A stretch of DNA of 64,000 nt, taken from the NCBI RefSeq assembly GCF_002093625.1, contig NZ_MRWD01000003.1:1-64000 (forward strand), in the 5' to 3' direction. Every line of letters begins with the position of its first letter. Position 1 is the stretch's first letter. The position numbers and the translations under genes are program-made. Shown here piece after piece: positions 18,199 to 26,231 of this stretch. Source of the stretch: Rouxiella silvae. Its GTDB lineage: Bacteria; Pseudomonadota; Gammaproteobacteria; Enterobacterales; Enterobacteriaceae. The notes under the pieces are model-generated. The model did no database searches, was not told the DNA's origin, and worked only from the letters and a program-made list of their open reading frames with translations.

Positions 18199-18996
18199 GC
18201 TCTTGCGGTCCTGAATGAAAAAAAACAAATAACATACTAGATAAAGAGTCCAATGAATTTTATATGACACCGTTCATTACGAACCTTTTGATTCAATATT
18301 CCTACCAGGTTTAATTCATCATAATTTTTTGTTTCCCGGGTAAATAAAAAGTTAAGTAATGGCATTATTGAATGCTCAAATGCTCATTACTTATTTTTTT
18401 CATTAGGTTACAGTTTGTATTTATTATCAATCCTTAACATGACAATATTGGCAAAGACTCAGCAATATCTGACGTTAGTCAAATTAACCACGTCATCTCT
18501 TTTTTCCGCTATGTATTTAATTATACATTGGCTATGTTCTTCACCATGATCCCCATATATTTAACATCGCCGGACTTATATCGTTTAGTTAAAGTTGGGT
18601 CAAGTACCCAAAGTGTTAAACATATTTACGGATAATGTTTTGTTTTTATCCCGGCCCGGTGAGAGCAATAACCGTGGACTATTACGCTGGAAATTTAAGT
18701 AACGAATATTCCAACTTTACATTTAATTTCAGACATTAGCGCAAAATCTGCCAATATCATTACATTCTCAAGCAGGCATCTTTAAGGTGTGTCTCGTCCG
18801 CCAACCGCACAAAACATTCACAATAAATTTGTACAACGGCAAAATGTTGTATAACTTTAAAGGTAAGATGGAGAGAGGCGTATTAGCGCATCTCCCGGTG
18901 ACAGCTTAAGTTAGCTTGAACTTACTGCGACAGGTCTGTAAACCTGCTACGACGGAACTTTTAATCTATTACGACGGAACAATGGAGACCGATAAA
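18199..18996. other. Long intergenic region upstream of two divergent units
   Basis: About 800 AT-rich bp between the gluconate dehydrogenase operon (leftward) and the AriR-like gene (rightward). No convincing gene is seen; short open frames near 18,440-18,560 have no supporting ribosome site. A direct repeat TACGACGGAAC occurs at 18,948-18,958 and 18,970-18,980, spaced 22 bp (two helical turns) just before the AriR-like gene. The length suggests long leaders or several regulators. Confidence 0.5.
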
Positions 18997-19251
18997 ATGT
19001 TTGAAATTTCTTCTACCCAATTGAAGCTGGCAGACCACATACACGCCGTCGATCCTGAACTTCTGTCGGATAATGACGTTATCGCGTCTATTTGCCATGA
19101 ACTCAAACAACATCAGGACGCAGTGAGCCATAAAGATATTCTGCTGTGCCTAATCAGGAAAATCGAAGCTGAGCAGGATATAGACCAACAGGATACTTAC
19201 CTGCAAGCGCTGGAATATGCGGTATACAACGCATCTGACGATGAAGCATAA
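18997..19251 (+). CDS. YmgB/AriR-family connector-type small regulator
   Basis: A small acidic, helical protein of about 84 residues. The core ELLSDNDVIASICHEL, KDILLCLIRKIE and the C-terminal LEYAVYNASDDEA align by eye with E. coli AriR/YmgB. In E. coli these proteins act on the Rcs phosphorelay and influence biofilm and acid stress. I selected ATG 18997 because GGAG lies 9 nt upstream; ATG 18982 (89 aa) or 18916 (111 aa) would give longer forms. It stands alone here, unlike the ycgZ-ymgA-ariR group of E. coli. Family membership is fairly sure; the function is inferred. Confidence 0.72.
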   Translation: MFEISSTQLKLADHIHAVDPELLSDNDVIASICHELKQHQDAVSHKDILLCLIRKIEAEQDIDQQDTYLQALEYAVYNASDDEA

Positions 19252-19263
19252 GATTAAACCGCG

Positions 19264-20403
19264 TTAACATCCTCGATGCGTTTGTACGTCATCGAGGAGT
19301 GTTTGCAATCCCGAGCGGCTAAACATCTGATCAAACGCGCGATTACACTGCACCGAGATGCGGCTTGAACGTTCGAGCATGGCTTCTTCAAAAGCGCGAA
19401 CCGCCTTTCGCCAATCTGCCCCCTGCACCAGTGCTTCCGCAAGCTCTGCTGCATCAAGCATCGCAAGATTTACTCCTACTCCGAGCGGCGGCATAACGTG
19501 TGCTGCATCGCCAATCAGCGTTATGCCATCACGCTGATGCCAATTCTGAATCACAGGTAAAGTCACAATGGCTCGCACGGCGATTATTTTCTCTGCCGTT
19601 GTAATCAGAGACAAAAGTGAGGGTGCCCATCCTGAAAAACGCGAGAGTAGCTGCTGTTGAGTGATACTCGACAGCGTTTTATCAGGCCTGTTTGTTTCTG
19701 CAGCCAGTGTACGAAAAGCCGCATAAACCCGGATCGTGGCATTTCCATTGCGTTGGGCGATTATCCCCATTCCATCATGTAACGAAAATAGCGAACCATG
19801 CCCCACCAGCTCGGCCTGAACCGGGTATTGCCTGTCAACGTCATTCAGAAGCAATTCAACAAAGGTCACACCGGTATAGTCAGGGCGCACCTCAGTTAAT
19901 GCCGCTCGCACTTTCGACCACGCGCCATCGGCCCCAATTACCAGATTGAAAACTCCTGCCGAACCGAGTTTAGTCACCAGCTCAACCCTGCCATCGGCGG
20001 TCAATTCAACTCTTTCTATAGGCGTGTTCCAGTGAATTGCGCTTTCACCTAAAGGCTGGAGCAGAAGGCGACGCAGGAGATATCGGTCAATCTCAGGCCT
20101 TTCGCCCATTCCCACCTCAGGGACCTCTTTGTAAACCAGATTTCCACTCGCATAGTCGACGATCCGCTGCTCCTGATCCTCATGGCGAGCAGCGGCAAGA
20201 AACGCATCGAGCAGCCCGGCTTTTTTCAGCCCCAACTGCCCTTCATTAGGATGGAGGTCCAGCGAACCTCCCTGCTCGCGTGAGGTGGCAGAAGCATCGG
20301 CTTCAAAGAGGCTACAGGCCCAACCGTGGCGGTGAAAAATATTGGCAGCGGTCAACCCTGCCGGGCCTGCTCCAACGATAGCAATAGAAGGTTGTTGCGG
20401 CAT
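19264..20403 (-). CDS. FAD-dependent monooxygenase (TetX/PHBH-like)
   Basis: A 379-residue class A flavoprotein monooxygenase. The N-terminal IAIVGAGPAGLTAANIF is the dinucleotide fold, with the acidic end of strand 2 in LFEAD. The DG motif is GADGAWSKVR near 155. The second FAD motif, GDAAHVMPPLGVGVNLAM, is near 300. These enzymes hydroxylate aromatic or polyketide-like compounds with NAD(P)H; the fold and length are shared with TetX tetracycline-inactivating enzymes, but I cannot claim tetracycline activity. It is divergent from a MarR regulator with two palindromes between them, so it is probably repressed until a small phenolic or antibiotic ligand is present. Confidence 0.8.
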   Translation of the reverse strand: MPQQPSIAIVGAGPAGLTAANIFHRHGWACSLFEADASATSREQGGSLDLHPNEGQLGLKKAGLLDAFLAAARHEDQEQRIVDYASGNLVYKEVPEVGMGERPEIDRYLLRRLLLQPLGESAIHWNTPIERVELTADGRVELVTKLGSAGVFNLVIGADGAWSKVRAALTEVRPDYTGVTFVELLLNDVDRQYPVQAELVGHGSLFSLHDGMGIIAQRNGNATIRVYAAFRTLAAETNRPDKTLSSITQQQLLSRFSGWAPSLLSLITTAEKIIAVRAIVTLPVIQNWHQRDGITLIGDAAHVMPPLGVGVNLAMLDAAELAEALVQGADWRKAVRAFEEAMLERSSRISVQCNRAFDQMFSRSGLQTLLDDVQTHRGC

Positions 20404-20442
20404 GACGCATGCTCCTTTATCTTGATGGACATAGATATATTA

Positions 20443-20475
20443 ATAGGTACCTATATTTTATACATAGGCACCTAT
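20443..20475. promoter_or_regulatory. Twin palindromic operators between monooxygenase and MarR gene
   Basis: ATAGGTACCTAT (20,443-20,454) and ATAGGCACCTAT (20,464-20,475) are two near-identical 12 bp palindromes 21 bp apart centre to centre, two helical turns. Their place between divergent genes makes them the likely binding sites of the MarR dimer, controlling both its own gene and the monooxygenase. Confidence 0.8.
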
Positions 20476-20516
20476 TTAAATGCAAACCCATCGGTTAAAT
20501 GAAGCAAAGAGGGATC

Positions 20517-20969
20517 ATGAATTCAGCTTCCGACTGGCACCCGCACAAAATGCCGACCCTGCTCATCAACAGAATTGCCCGCATCATGTCAAAACAGGTT
20601 GATGATGAACTTAAGATTTTGGGCATCACCGCGTCTCAGCTTCCGGTTTTGGTAGCCCTTAAGGACGGGGGGCAATTGACGCAAAAAGAGCTCGCTGAAG
20701 CCGCAAGCGTGGTGCAGCCCAGCATGGCTCAGCTGTTATCACGCATGGAGCGCGACGGGTTGATTAAGCGAGAACCCTCGCCAGTCGACAAACGCAGTAG
20801 CCTGATTTCACTAACCGAGCATGCACTGGGGTTGCTTGCACCAGGCCGCGCTATTCTTCGTCGAATGGATGATGAAACTTGTTCTGTATTGAGTGAGAGT
20901 GAACGCGAGACGTTGGTCAGCTTACTGTACAAAATCATGCTGGTGCTGCCGGAAGAAGGCACAGACTGA
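20517..20969 (+). CDS. MarR-family transcriptional regulator
   Basis: This 150-residue winged-helix protein has the MarR core: LGITASQLPVLVALKDGG, QKELAEAASVVQPSMAQLLSRME recognition region, and the wing DGLIKREPSPVDKRSSLISLT. Such dimers usually repress the divergent gene and release DNA on binding phenolic or drug ligands. ATG 20517 follows AGAGGG closely (3 nt); ATG 20499 six codons earlier lacks a ribosome site. The divergent monooxygenase and the twin palindromes in between support a dedicated regulator-target pair. Confidence 0.88.
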   Translation: MNSASDWHPHKMPTLLINRIARIMSKQVDDELKILGITASQLPVLVALKDGGQLTQKELAEAASVVQPSMAQLLSRMERDGLIKREPSPVDKRSSLISLTEHALGLLAPGRAILRRMDDETCSVLSESERETLVSLLYKIMLVLPEEGTD

Positions 20970-21033
20970 CAATGTGTTAAGCGTAATATCGACACAAGGT
21001 GGGACTAAACGGCGAGCCGTGTTTGCGTGGCAT

Positions 21034-21065
21034 AAAAAAGCCCTGCTCACCTAAGTGGCAGGGCT
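21034..21065 (-). terminator. Rho-independent terminator of the purA paralogue
   Basis: AGCCCTGC (21,039-21,046) and GCAGGGCT (21,058-21,065) form an 8 bp stem; read on the minus strand it is followed by six T. It lies 27 bp after the adenylosuccinate synthetase stop. Confidence 0.85.
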
Positions 21066-21091
21066 GAGTATCAAACTGATTAATCGAGGGA

Positions 21092-22354
21092 TTAACGGTT
21101 GATCATCTGGTCACGCTCAGGACCGACAGAAACCATGCTGACGCGAACGCCCATCAGGTCTTCGATGCGCTCAACGTAACGCTGAGCGGCCACCGGCAGG
21201 CTTTCGAAAGTACGGCAGCCGGTGATGTCCTCTTCCCAAGACGCCATCTGCTCGTAAACCGGGGCCAATGCAGCAGTTTGCGGCCAGATTGGGTTTTCGG
21301 TGTGCTCACCGGCATAGGCGACGCAAATTTTCAGGTCAGCCAGGCCAGACAGGCAGTCAATTTTGGTCAGTGCGATTTCGGTAGCAGCCTGTAACTCAAC
21401 GCCGTTGCGCGTTGCTACAGCATCGAAGTAACCCATGTCGCGCGGACGACCGGTGGTCGCACCAAATTCGTTGGCGTTTTCACGGAAGTTATCCTGCTCT
21501 TCCATCGCAGTCACCAGCGTACCCGTGCCAACAGAAGAACTGAACGCTTTCGCGACGGCAATCACGCGCTCAGGGCGCAGAGCCGGTAAACCACTGCCGA
21601 TACCGGCGTAAGCGGCGGTCACGTTTGAAGACGTGGTCCACGGATATTCGCCATAAACCAGGTCACGACCAGCACCAAGCTGTGCTTCAAACAGCAGGTT
21701 AGCATCTTTTTTCTGCAATGCTTTTAGCGGCTCGGTTACGTTACAGATGAATTCGCGCCACGGTGCAGTCACCTCCAGCAGCCATGCGGTCATTTCTTCC
21801 GCGGTTTGGGTGAAGTCGAAGCTTGGATACAGCGCTTTTAGCTGTGGCAGTTTCCAGTCGAGCATGAACTGAATACGTTCCAGCAACACTTCAGGCTGGT
21901 TCAACCAACCGATCAGGATGCCTTTTTTCATTACGCGGTCGCCATAAGCGGGCGCAATACCCTGACGAGTAGAACCGTATGCAGCATCGCCAAGGCGTTG
22001 TTCTTCAAGAGTATCTTCAAGTGCATGCAGCGGCAAGCAAAGGGTTGCGCGGTCTGAGATGTGCAGTTTCACATCAACACCGGCGGCCTGAACTTCCGCA
22101 ATTTCCTGAGTCAAAGCCGCAGGGCTGATAACCATGCCCGGACCGAGAACCGCAACGCAGTCTTTGTTGAAAATGCCGCTCGGTAATTGGTGCAGTTTGA
22201 AGGTACCGAAGTCGTTAACAACGGTGTGACCCGCGTTGTTACCGCCCTGAAAACGGACGCTTGCTGCGGCATCTGCTGCCAGTAAATCTACGATGCGGCC
22301 TTTGCCTTCATCGCCCCAGTTTGCACCTACAACCACAATCGACGGCATACTCAA
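21092..22354 (-). CDS. Divergent adenylosuccinate synthetase paralogue
   Basis: A 420-residue enzyme of the PurA family, which joins IMP and aspartate using GTP in AMP synthesis. The phosphate loop is GDEGKGR (14-20, lysine to arginine at the end compared with the usual GDEGKGK) and the catalytic histidine is His43 in GGNNAGHTV. Other family stretches are GIAPAYGDR, GAGRDLVYGEYPW, SSVGTGT and GRPRDMGYFDAVA, each altered from E. coli PurA (for example GRRRRTGWLD there). It is about 12 residues shorter than PurA of E. coli. It faces a LysR regulator and has its own terminator, so it is a separately regulated second copy and not the housekeeping gene. The role could be bypass or resistance to an inhibitor; that is inference. 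Confidence 0.85.
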   Translation of the reverse strand: MSMPSIVVVGANWGDEGKGRIVDLLAADAAASVRFQGGNNAGHTVVNDFGTFKLHQLPSGIFNKDCVAVLGPGMVISPAALTQEIAEVQAAGVDVKLHISDRATLCLPLHALEDTLEEQRLGDAAYGSTRQGIAPAYGDRVMKKGILIGWLNQPEVLLERIQFMLDWKLPQLKALYPSFDFTQTAEEMTAWLLEVTAPWREFICNVTEPLKALQKKDANLLFEAQLGAGRDLVYGEYPWTTSSNVTAAYAGIGSGLPALRPERVIAVAKAFSSSVGTGTLVTAMEEQDNFRENANEFGATTGRPRDMGYFDAVATRNGVELQAATEIALTKIDCLSGLADLKICVAYAGEHTENPIWPQTAALAPVYEQMASWEEDITGCRTFESLPVAAQRYVERIEDLMGVRVSMVSVGPERDQMINR

Positions 22355-22397
22355 CTCTCCTCATTGATTAAGGCGCTATGCTATGCCTGTGAATTGA

Positions 22398-22443
22398 ATA
22401 TGAGAAATTAATTATAATTATCATCTCAATAAGAATCTCATAT
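22398..22443. promoter_or_regulatory. Inverted repeat between purA paralogue and LysR gene
   Basis: ATATGAGA (22,398-22,405) and TCTCATAT (22,436-22,443) are perfect inverted repeats around an AT-rich centre in the 134 bp divergent intergenic region. This is a plausible binding region for the LysR regulator encoded alongside. Confidence 0.55.
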
Positions 22444-22488
22444 AATAGAGGCGAAATTTACCGAATTCGTCTGCGCAAGGTCAACAAC

Positions 22489-23379
22489 ATGCTAGATATC
22501 AACTGGTTAAATACCTTCGTCACGCTGGCAGAGCTGAAACATTTTGGCAAGGCCGCCGCCGCTTTACACATGACTCAGCCCAACGTCAGCTTGCATATCA
22601 AGCAGTTAGAGCAAAATACGCGGGTCAAACTGATAGAGCGAAATCCCTTCAGGCTAACCCAGGCGGGATTTCGTCTGCTGGATACCAGCAAGAGGACGCT
22701 GATGGAGTTGCAGGTTTGTCAGGCCGATCTTAATGCCATTAACGATCAGAGTCGTGGAACCCTGACCATTGCCGCCAGCGATATTATTTCGCGCCTTCTA
22801 TTGATCAAGCCATTTCAGCTGTTTAAGAAAGCGTTCCCAGGCATTGACTTCACGCTGCTTAACACCACCTCGTCGCAGGCATCAGAGCTGGTCAAAAATG
22901 CTAAAGCAGATTTAGGTTTCGTTATCGAGCAGAAAGAGAGTCAACCGCTCTATTTCACCGAGCTGCAGCAAATAAAATGGTGCGCGTTGGGCAATAACCT
23001 TCAGGCCTGGCAGCAGGAACAGCAACCAGAAAATACAACGCACGCCAACCAGCCCACACTTATTCTGCTCGGCCACGATACTCGCACCCGTGACCTGCTC
23101 GATCAGGCACTGCCGTTACTTAAATTACCGCGCTACCGCGTGATGGAAGTGGGCAGCGTGGATGCACAAATCGACTGGGCTGAGGCCGGATTTGGCGTGG
23201 CGATTGTTCCTGAATTTTCACTGCGTACCAAAGCCAATCTCACGACCCAAGTCACGCCGCTGCCACAGTTCCCCGCCACCCGTCTTGGCTATATTTTGCG
23301 TCAGAATCAAGTCCTCTCCAAAGCAGTGAAACAGCTGCTTCAGTGGGTGGATCAGGAAATTGTCGACTTACAGCATTAA
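22489..23379 (+). CDS. LysR-family regulator, divergent from the purA paralogue
   Basis: A 296-residue LysR protein. The N-terminal winged helix-turn-helix is clear (FGKAAAALHMTQPNVSLHIKQLEQ shortened: FGKAAAALHMTQPNVSLHI, residues about 18-36), followed by a substrate-binding-like effector domain starting at GTLTIAASDI. AAGG precedes the ATG by about 8 nt. Divergent orientation and the inverted repeat between the genes suggest it controls the adenylosuccinate synthetase paralogue and itself. The ligand is unknown; a purine or aspartate-like metabolite is a guess. Confidence 0.88.
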   Translation: MLDINWLNTFVTLAELKHFGKAAAALHMTQPNVSLHIKQLEQNTRVKLIERNPFRLTQAGFRLLDTSKRTLMELQVCQADLNAINDQSRGTLTIAASDIISRLLLIKPFQLFKKAFPGIDFTLLNTTSSQASELVKNAKADLGFVIEQKESQPLYFTELQQIKWCALGNNLQAWQQEQQPENTTHANQPTLILLGHDTRTRDLLDQALPLLKLPRYRVMEVGSVDAQIDWAEAGFGVAIVPEFSLRTKANLTTQVTPLPQFPATRLGYILRQNQVLSKAVKQLLQWVDQEIVDLQH

Positions 23380-23439
23380 GTGACGCGGTAACTAATTAGC
23401 CACAACCCGTTTAGCACATAATGAACATGCCACCCCTCA

Positions 23440-23477
23440 AATCTTACTTGCAAGTAAGTTTACTAGTAAGTAAGATT
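23440..23477. promoter_or_regulatory. Large palindromic operator upstream of the MFS exporter
   Basis: The segment holds CTTACTTGCAAGTAAG (23,443-23,458), a perfect 16 bp palindrome, next to TTACTAGTAA (23,460-23,469), and the outer ends AATCTTACTT and AAGTAAGATT also pair. Overlapping palindromes like this are typical TetR-family operators, and a TetR gene follows the exporter. Confidence 0.8.
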
Positions 23478-23575
23478 TTAATTAGCACAGAAACCTATCC
23501 CGGTTTCACCACTATACGCGCTTCTCTACACACCATGATTATTACAAACTAACCAAAATTTTGAGGGTTGAAATT

Positions 23576-24742
23576 ATGTCGTCCAAATGGCCACTGTTGG
23601 CGTTGGCACTGAGTGCTTTTGGGATCGGTACCACCGAGTTCGCGCCCATGGGTTTGCTGCCTACTATTGCCCAAGGCGTCGATGTTTCAATCCCGACGGC
23701 CGGTTTGCTGATTAGCGCCTATGCAATTGGCGTTATGGTCGGCGCACCGTTGATGACGCTGGTGCTGGGTCGTTTTCGCCGTAAGTCCTGTCTCCTGATG
23801 CTGATGGGCATCTTTATTGTCGGCAACCTTCTCTCTGCCGCCGCGCCAGATTATACGCTGCTGTTGCTTTCTCGTCTGGTAACCAGCATGGCACACGGCG
23901 CCTTCTTCGGATTTGGTGCGCTGGTCGCCATGAGTCTGGTGCCTGCCGATAAGCGCGGAAGCGCGGTCTCGCTGATGTTTATGGGGCTGACCATCGCAAA
24001 TATTGGCGGCGTCCCGGTCGCGACTTGGATTGGTCAAACTATCGGCTGGCGCACCACGTTTGCGGCTACCGCCGTACTGGGGGTTATTGCCCTGTTTGCC
24101 TTGGCCAAAACATTGCCTAAAGGTGAAATCGGCAAAATGCCAGAAGTAAAAAAAGAGCTGTCGGTGCTGGTGCGTCCGGTCGTACTGCGCTCGCTGGCGA
24201 CTACCGTATTGGGTGCAGGTTCAATGTTCACCCTTTATACCTACATTACGCCGATTTTAGAGCAACTCACCCACGCCTCCGGTGAATTTGTTACCGCGAT
24301 GCTGATGCTGATTGGTGTCGGTTTCACTCTGGGTAACTACATCAGCGGCAAGCTGGTAGACCGCTCGGTTGACGGTACATTAGTCCTGTTTTTCAGCCTG
24401 TTGGCGATTTCGATGTTTGTCTTTTCGTTCTCTGCGACAAGTCACATCGGCGCGGCAATCTCTCTGGTACTGTGGGGAATGATGGCGTTCGGATTAATTT
24501 CACCACTGCAAATGCGCGTGATGGACGCGGCACACGAGGCCCCTGGCATGGCGTCATCGGTAAATATCGGTGCCTTTAATCTCGGCAATGCGTTGGGTGC
24601 AGCACTCGGTGGCGGTGTGATAAGCTCTGGACTGACCTATGCGTGGATCCCCCCTGCCGGTGCCGTATTGGCTCTGCTGGGCCTGGTTCTGGTGGTCGCC
24701 AGCCGCGCGGCAAACCGTGAATTAGCGACCGAAAACGCATAA
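23576..24742 (+). CDS. MFS exporter, DHA1 (AraJ/YdhP-like) family
   Basis: A 388-residue transporter with about 12 hydrophobic segments. The family signatures are GTTEFAPMGLLPTIA in helix 1, SAYAIGVMVGAPLMT in helix 2 and a basic loop GRFRRKS. Proteins like this export sugars, arabinose-like compounds or drugs by proton antiport. ATG 23576 has GAGGG 8 nt upstream; the in-frame TTG at 23561 lacks one. It is followed after 18 bp by a TetR regulator on the same strand and preceded by a strong palindromic operator, so expression is likely induced by its own substrate. Confidence 0.85.
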   Translation: MSSKWPLLALALSAFGIGTTEFAPMGLLPTIAQGVDVSIPTAGLLISAYAIGVMVGAPLMTLVLGRFRRKSCLLMLMGIFIVGNLLSAAAPDYTLLLLSRLVTSMAHGAFFGFGALVAMSLVPADKRGSAVSLMFMGLTIANIGGVPVATWIGQTIGWRTTFAATAVLGVIALFALAKTLPKGEIGKMPEVKKELSVLVRPVVLRSLATTVLGAGSMFTLYTYITPILEQLTHASGEFVTAMLMLIGVGFTLGNYISGKLVDRSVDGTLVLFFSLLAISMFVFSFSATSHIGAAISLVLWGMMAFGLISPLQMRVMDAAHEAPGMASSVNIGAFNLGNALGAALGGGVISSGLTYAWIPPAGAVLALLGLVLVVASRAANRELATENA

Positions 24743-24760
24743 ATCTCCGCTCAAGGATCT

Positions 24761-25387
24761 ATGAAAGTCGTGATGCAGAATAAATCGTCTTCTCTTTCTA
24801 AAGGTACTGTCCTTTCTAAAGGAGAAAGAACCCACGCCAATCTTCGCCGCCACGCGGCGGCGGAGTTTGCAAGGCTGGGTTTTCACAACACTAAAGTTAG
24901 CGATATCGTCAAAGCCACCGGTGTATCACAGCCCACCTTCTACTGCTATTTCGAAAGCAAAGAGATGGCCTATGATGACCTGATGACCGAATTTCGTTCG
25001 CGTCTTGAAGCACTGACGCTCACGTTTTTGATTGAAGGCGAAGCGCATGCCGATCAGGTATTTGAGCGTGTGGCGCTGAGTTTTCGCATGCTGCTCGACT
25101 TTTTGGCCGAAGACCCGGATTTGACCCAAATTGGCTTCTTCCAACCACCGGGCTGCACCGCAACCAAAGCGGGACTGGCCAGCTGGATCACTCAAAACAT
25201 TGCCAAAGAGCAGAAAAACGGTCTTTACCGTCAAGATATTAGCGCCACGCAGGTTGGGCAATGTTTTGTCGGTATGCTCGACCAGATGGCGCGCATACCT
25301 GGCGATGCGCAAAAACGTGAAGAGCTCAGTTTGGGCTGTGCCAGATTGTTGTGTGAAGACATTCGCCAGGGCTGCGTTAAACGCTGA
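24761..25387 (+). CDS. TetR/AcrR-family regulator of the MFS exporter
   Basis: A 208-residue regulator with an N-terminal TetR helix-turn-helix: RRHAAAEFARLGFHNTKVSDI, then ATGVSQPTFYCYFESKEMAYDDL. The remaining helical domain should bind the inducer. The real start could be ATG 24761 or the second ATG (24773). It sits 18 bp behind the exporter gene in the same operon; the palindrome before that gene is its likely operator, giving autoregulation. Confidence 0.88.
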   Translation: MKVVMQNKSSSLSKGTVLSKGERTHANLRRHAAAEFARLGFHNTKVSDIVKATGVSQPTFYCYFESKEMAYDDLMTEFRSRLEALTLTFLIEGEAHADQVFERVALSFRMLLDFLAEDPDLTQIGFFQPPGCTATKAGLASWITQNIAKEQKNGLYRQDISATQVGQCFVGMLDQMARIPGDAQKREELSLGCARLLCEDIRQGCVKR

Positions 25388-25426
25388 GTGCGCAGCCAGT
25401 TTTATTTATTCTGCCAAGCATCGCGG

Positions 25427-26083
25427 TCAATCTATCAGGCCGCGCCCTTTAGGCAACTGCTCGAAGAATTGCGCATAATTCGCGCCCTGCACCTCATTTA
25501 ATACCTCCTGCATCGCCTCAAGTGGCCTGTCTGCCCAGTCAATACGCAGGTCGATGTCCGCATAGTCCCTGTCGTGCCACACCTTTAACGCCGCTGATTT
25601 CAGTCCGCGTCTGTCTCCGCCCTGCTCGGCGGCTGCCTGCATCGCGACCAACAAGCGCTGGGGAAAAGCCAGCGTTTTATTCTTAATATAAGACGAAATC
25701 AGACTGTCTAGGGTTTCTGGGCCGCCGAGAAAATTACCCGCCACCGCCGCATGATCTACCCCTCTGCTGCCGACCCATTCGTGACACTCACTGCCGCTGG
25801 CATGGGCTGTACTTCCTGATTTATCTACTATAATCAATTGCCTCCGCTGTCTTTCCGGGTCGTCTGCCAACAGCAGATCCAGCGTTTTCTGGGCGCTGTA
25901 TCCGCGTTTAAGCAGCGCCAGCCCCTTGATACCGTACAGCGGATTGGTCATAGCCTGGGTAGCAATCGCCCCAACTTGGCTATGACCGTGAATAACTAAT
26001 GCCCCAACGGCCGGTCCCGCAGTGGCCGTTATTGCCCCCAGCATGCCGGTTTCAGGGTCTCGAGCGATGAGAGAAAAGGTCAT
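25427..26083 (-). CDS. DUF1028 family protein (Ntn-hydrolase-like)
   Basis: A 218-residue DUF1028 protein starting MTFSLIARDPETGMLG, with GPAVGALVIHGHSQVGAIATQA, a typical glycine-rich YGIKGLALLKRGYSA and the SECHEWVG/NFLGGPET region. The family has an Ntn-hydrolase-like fold and is often found near peptide uptake or degradation genes, but its reaction is not established to my knowledge. Two adjacent ATGs near 26,083-26,086 follow GGAG; the second has the better spacing. A GTG start at 26125 is less likely. It diverges from a peptide-type ABC importer and probably shares its regulation. Confidence 0.82.
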   Translation of the reverse strand: MTFSLIARDPETGMLGAITATAGPAVGALVIHGHSQVGAIATQAMTNPLYGIKGLALLKRGYSAQKTLDLLLADDPERQRRQLIIVDKSGSTAHASGSECHEWVGSRGVDHAAVAGNFLGGPETLDSLISSYIKNKTLAFPQRLLVAMQAAAEQGGDRRGLKSAALKVWHDRDYADIDLRIDWADRPLEAMQEVLNEVQGANYAQFFEQLPKGRGLID

Positions 26084-26134
26084 CATGGCGCTCCATTTAT
26101 TAATTTGGAAATTGAAAAAATTCACTCAAAAGTT

Positions 26135-26182
26135 ATTTATACGCATAAATTATTGCAATCTGATTAATTTATACCCATAAAT
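26135..26182. promoter_or_regulatory. Two near-identical palindromes, likely GntR operators
   Basis: ATTTATACGCATAAAT (26,135-26,150) and ATTTATACCCATAAAT (26,167-26,182) are dyads with ATTTAT/ATAAAT arms, 32 bp apart (three helical turns). They lie between the DUF1028 gene and the ABC importer operon, whose last gene is a GntR/FadR regulator, making them its likely binding sites. Confidence 0.75.
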
Positions 26183-26231
26183 ATAAAAGAACAACTTTTG
26201 CCCAACGCTAACGCCACCTAATGAGGTTGAG

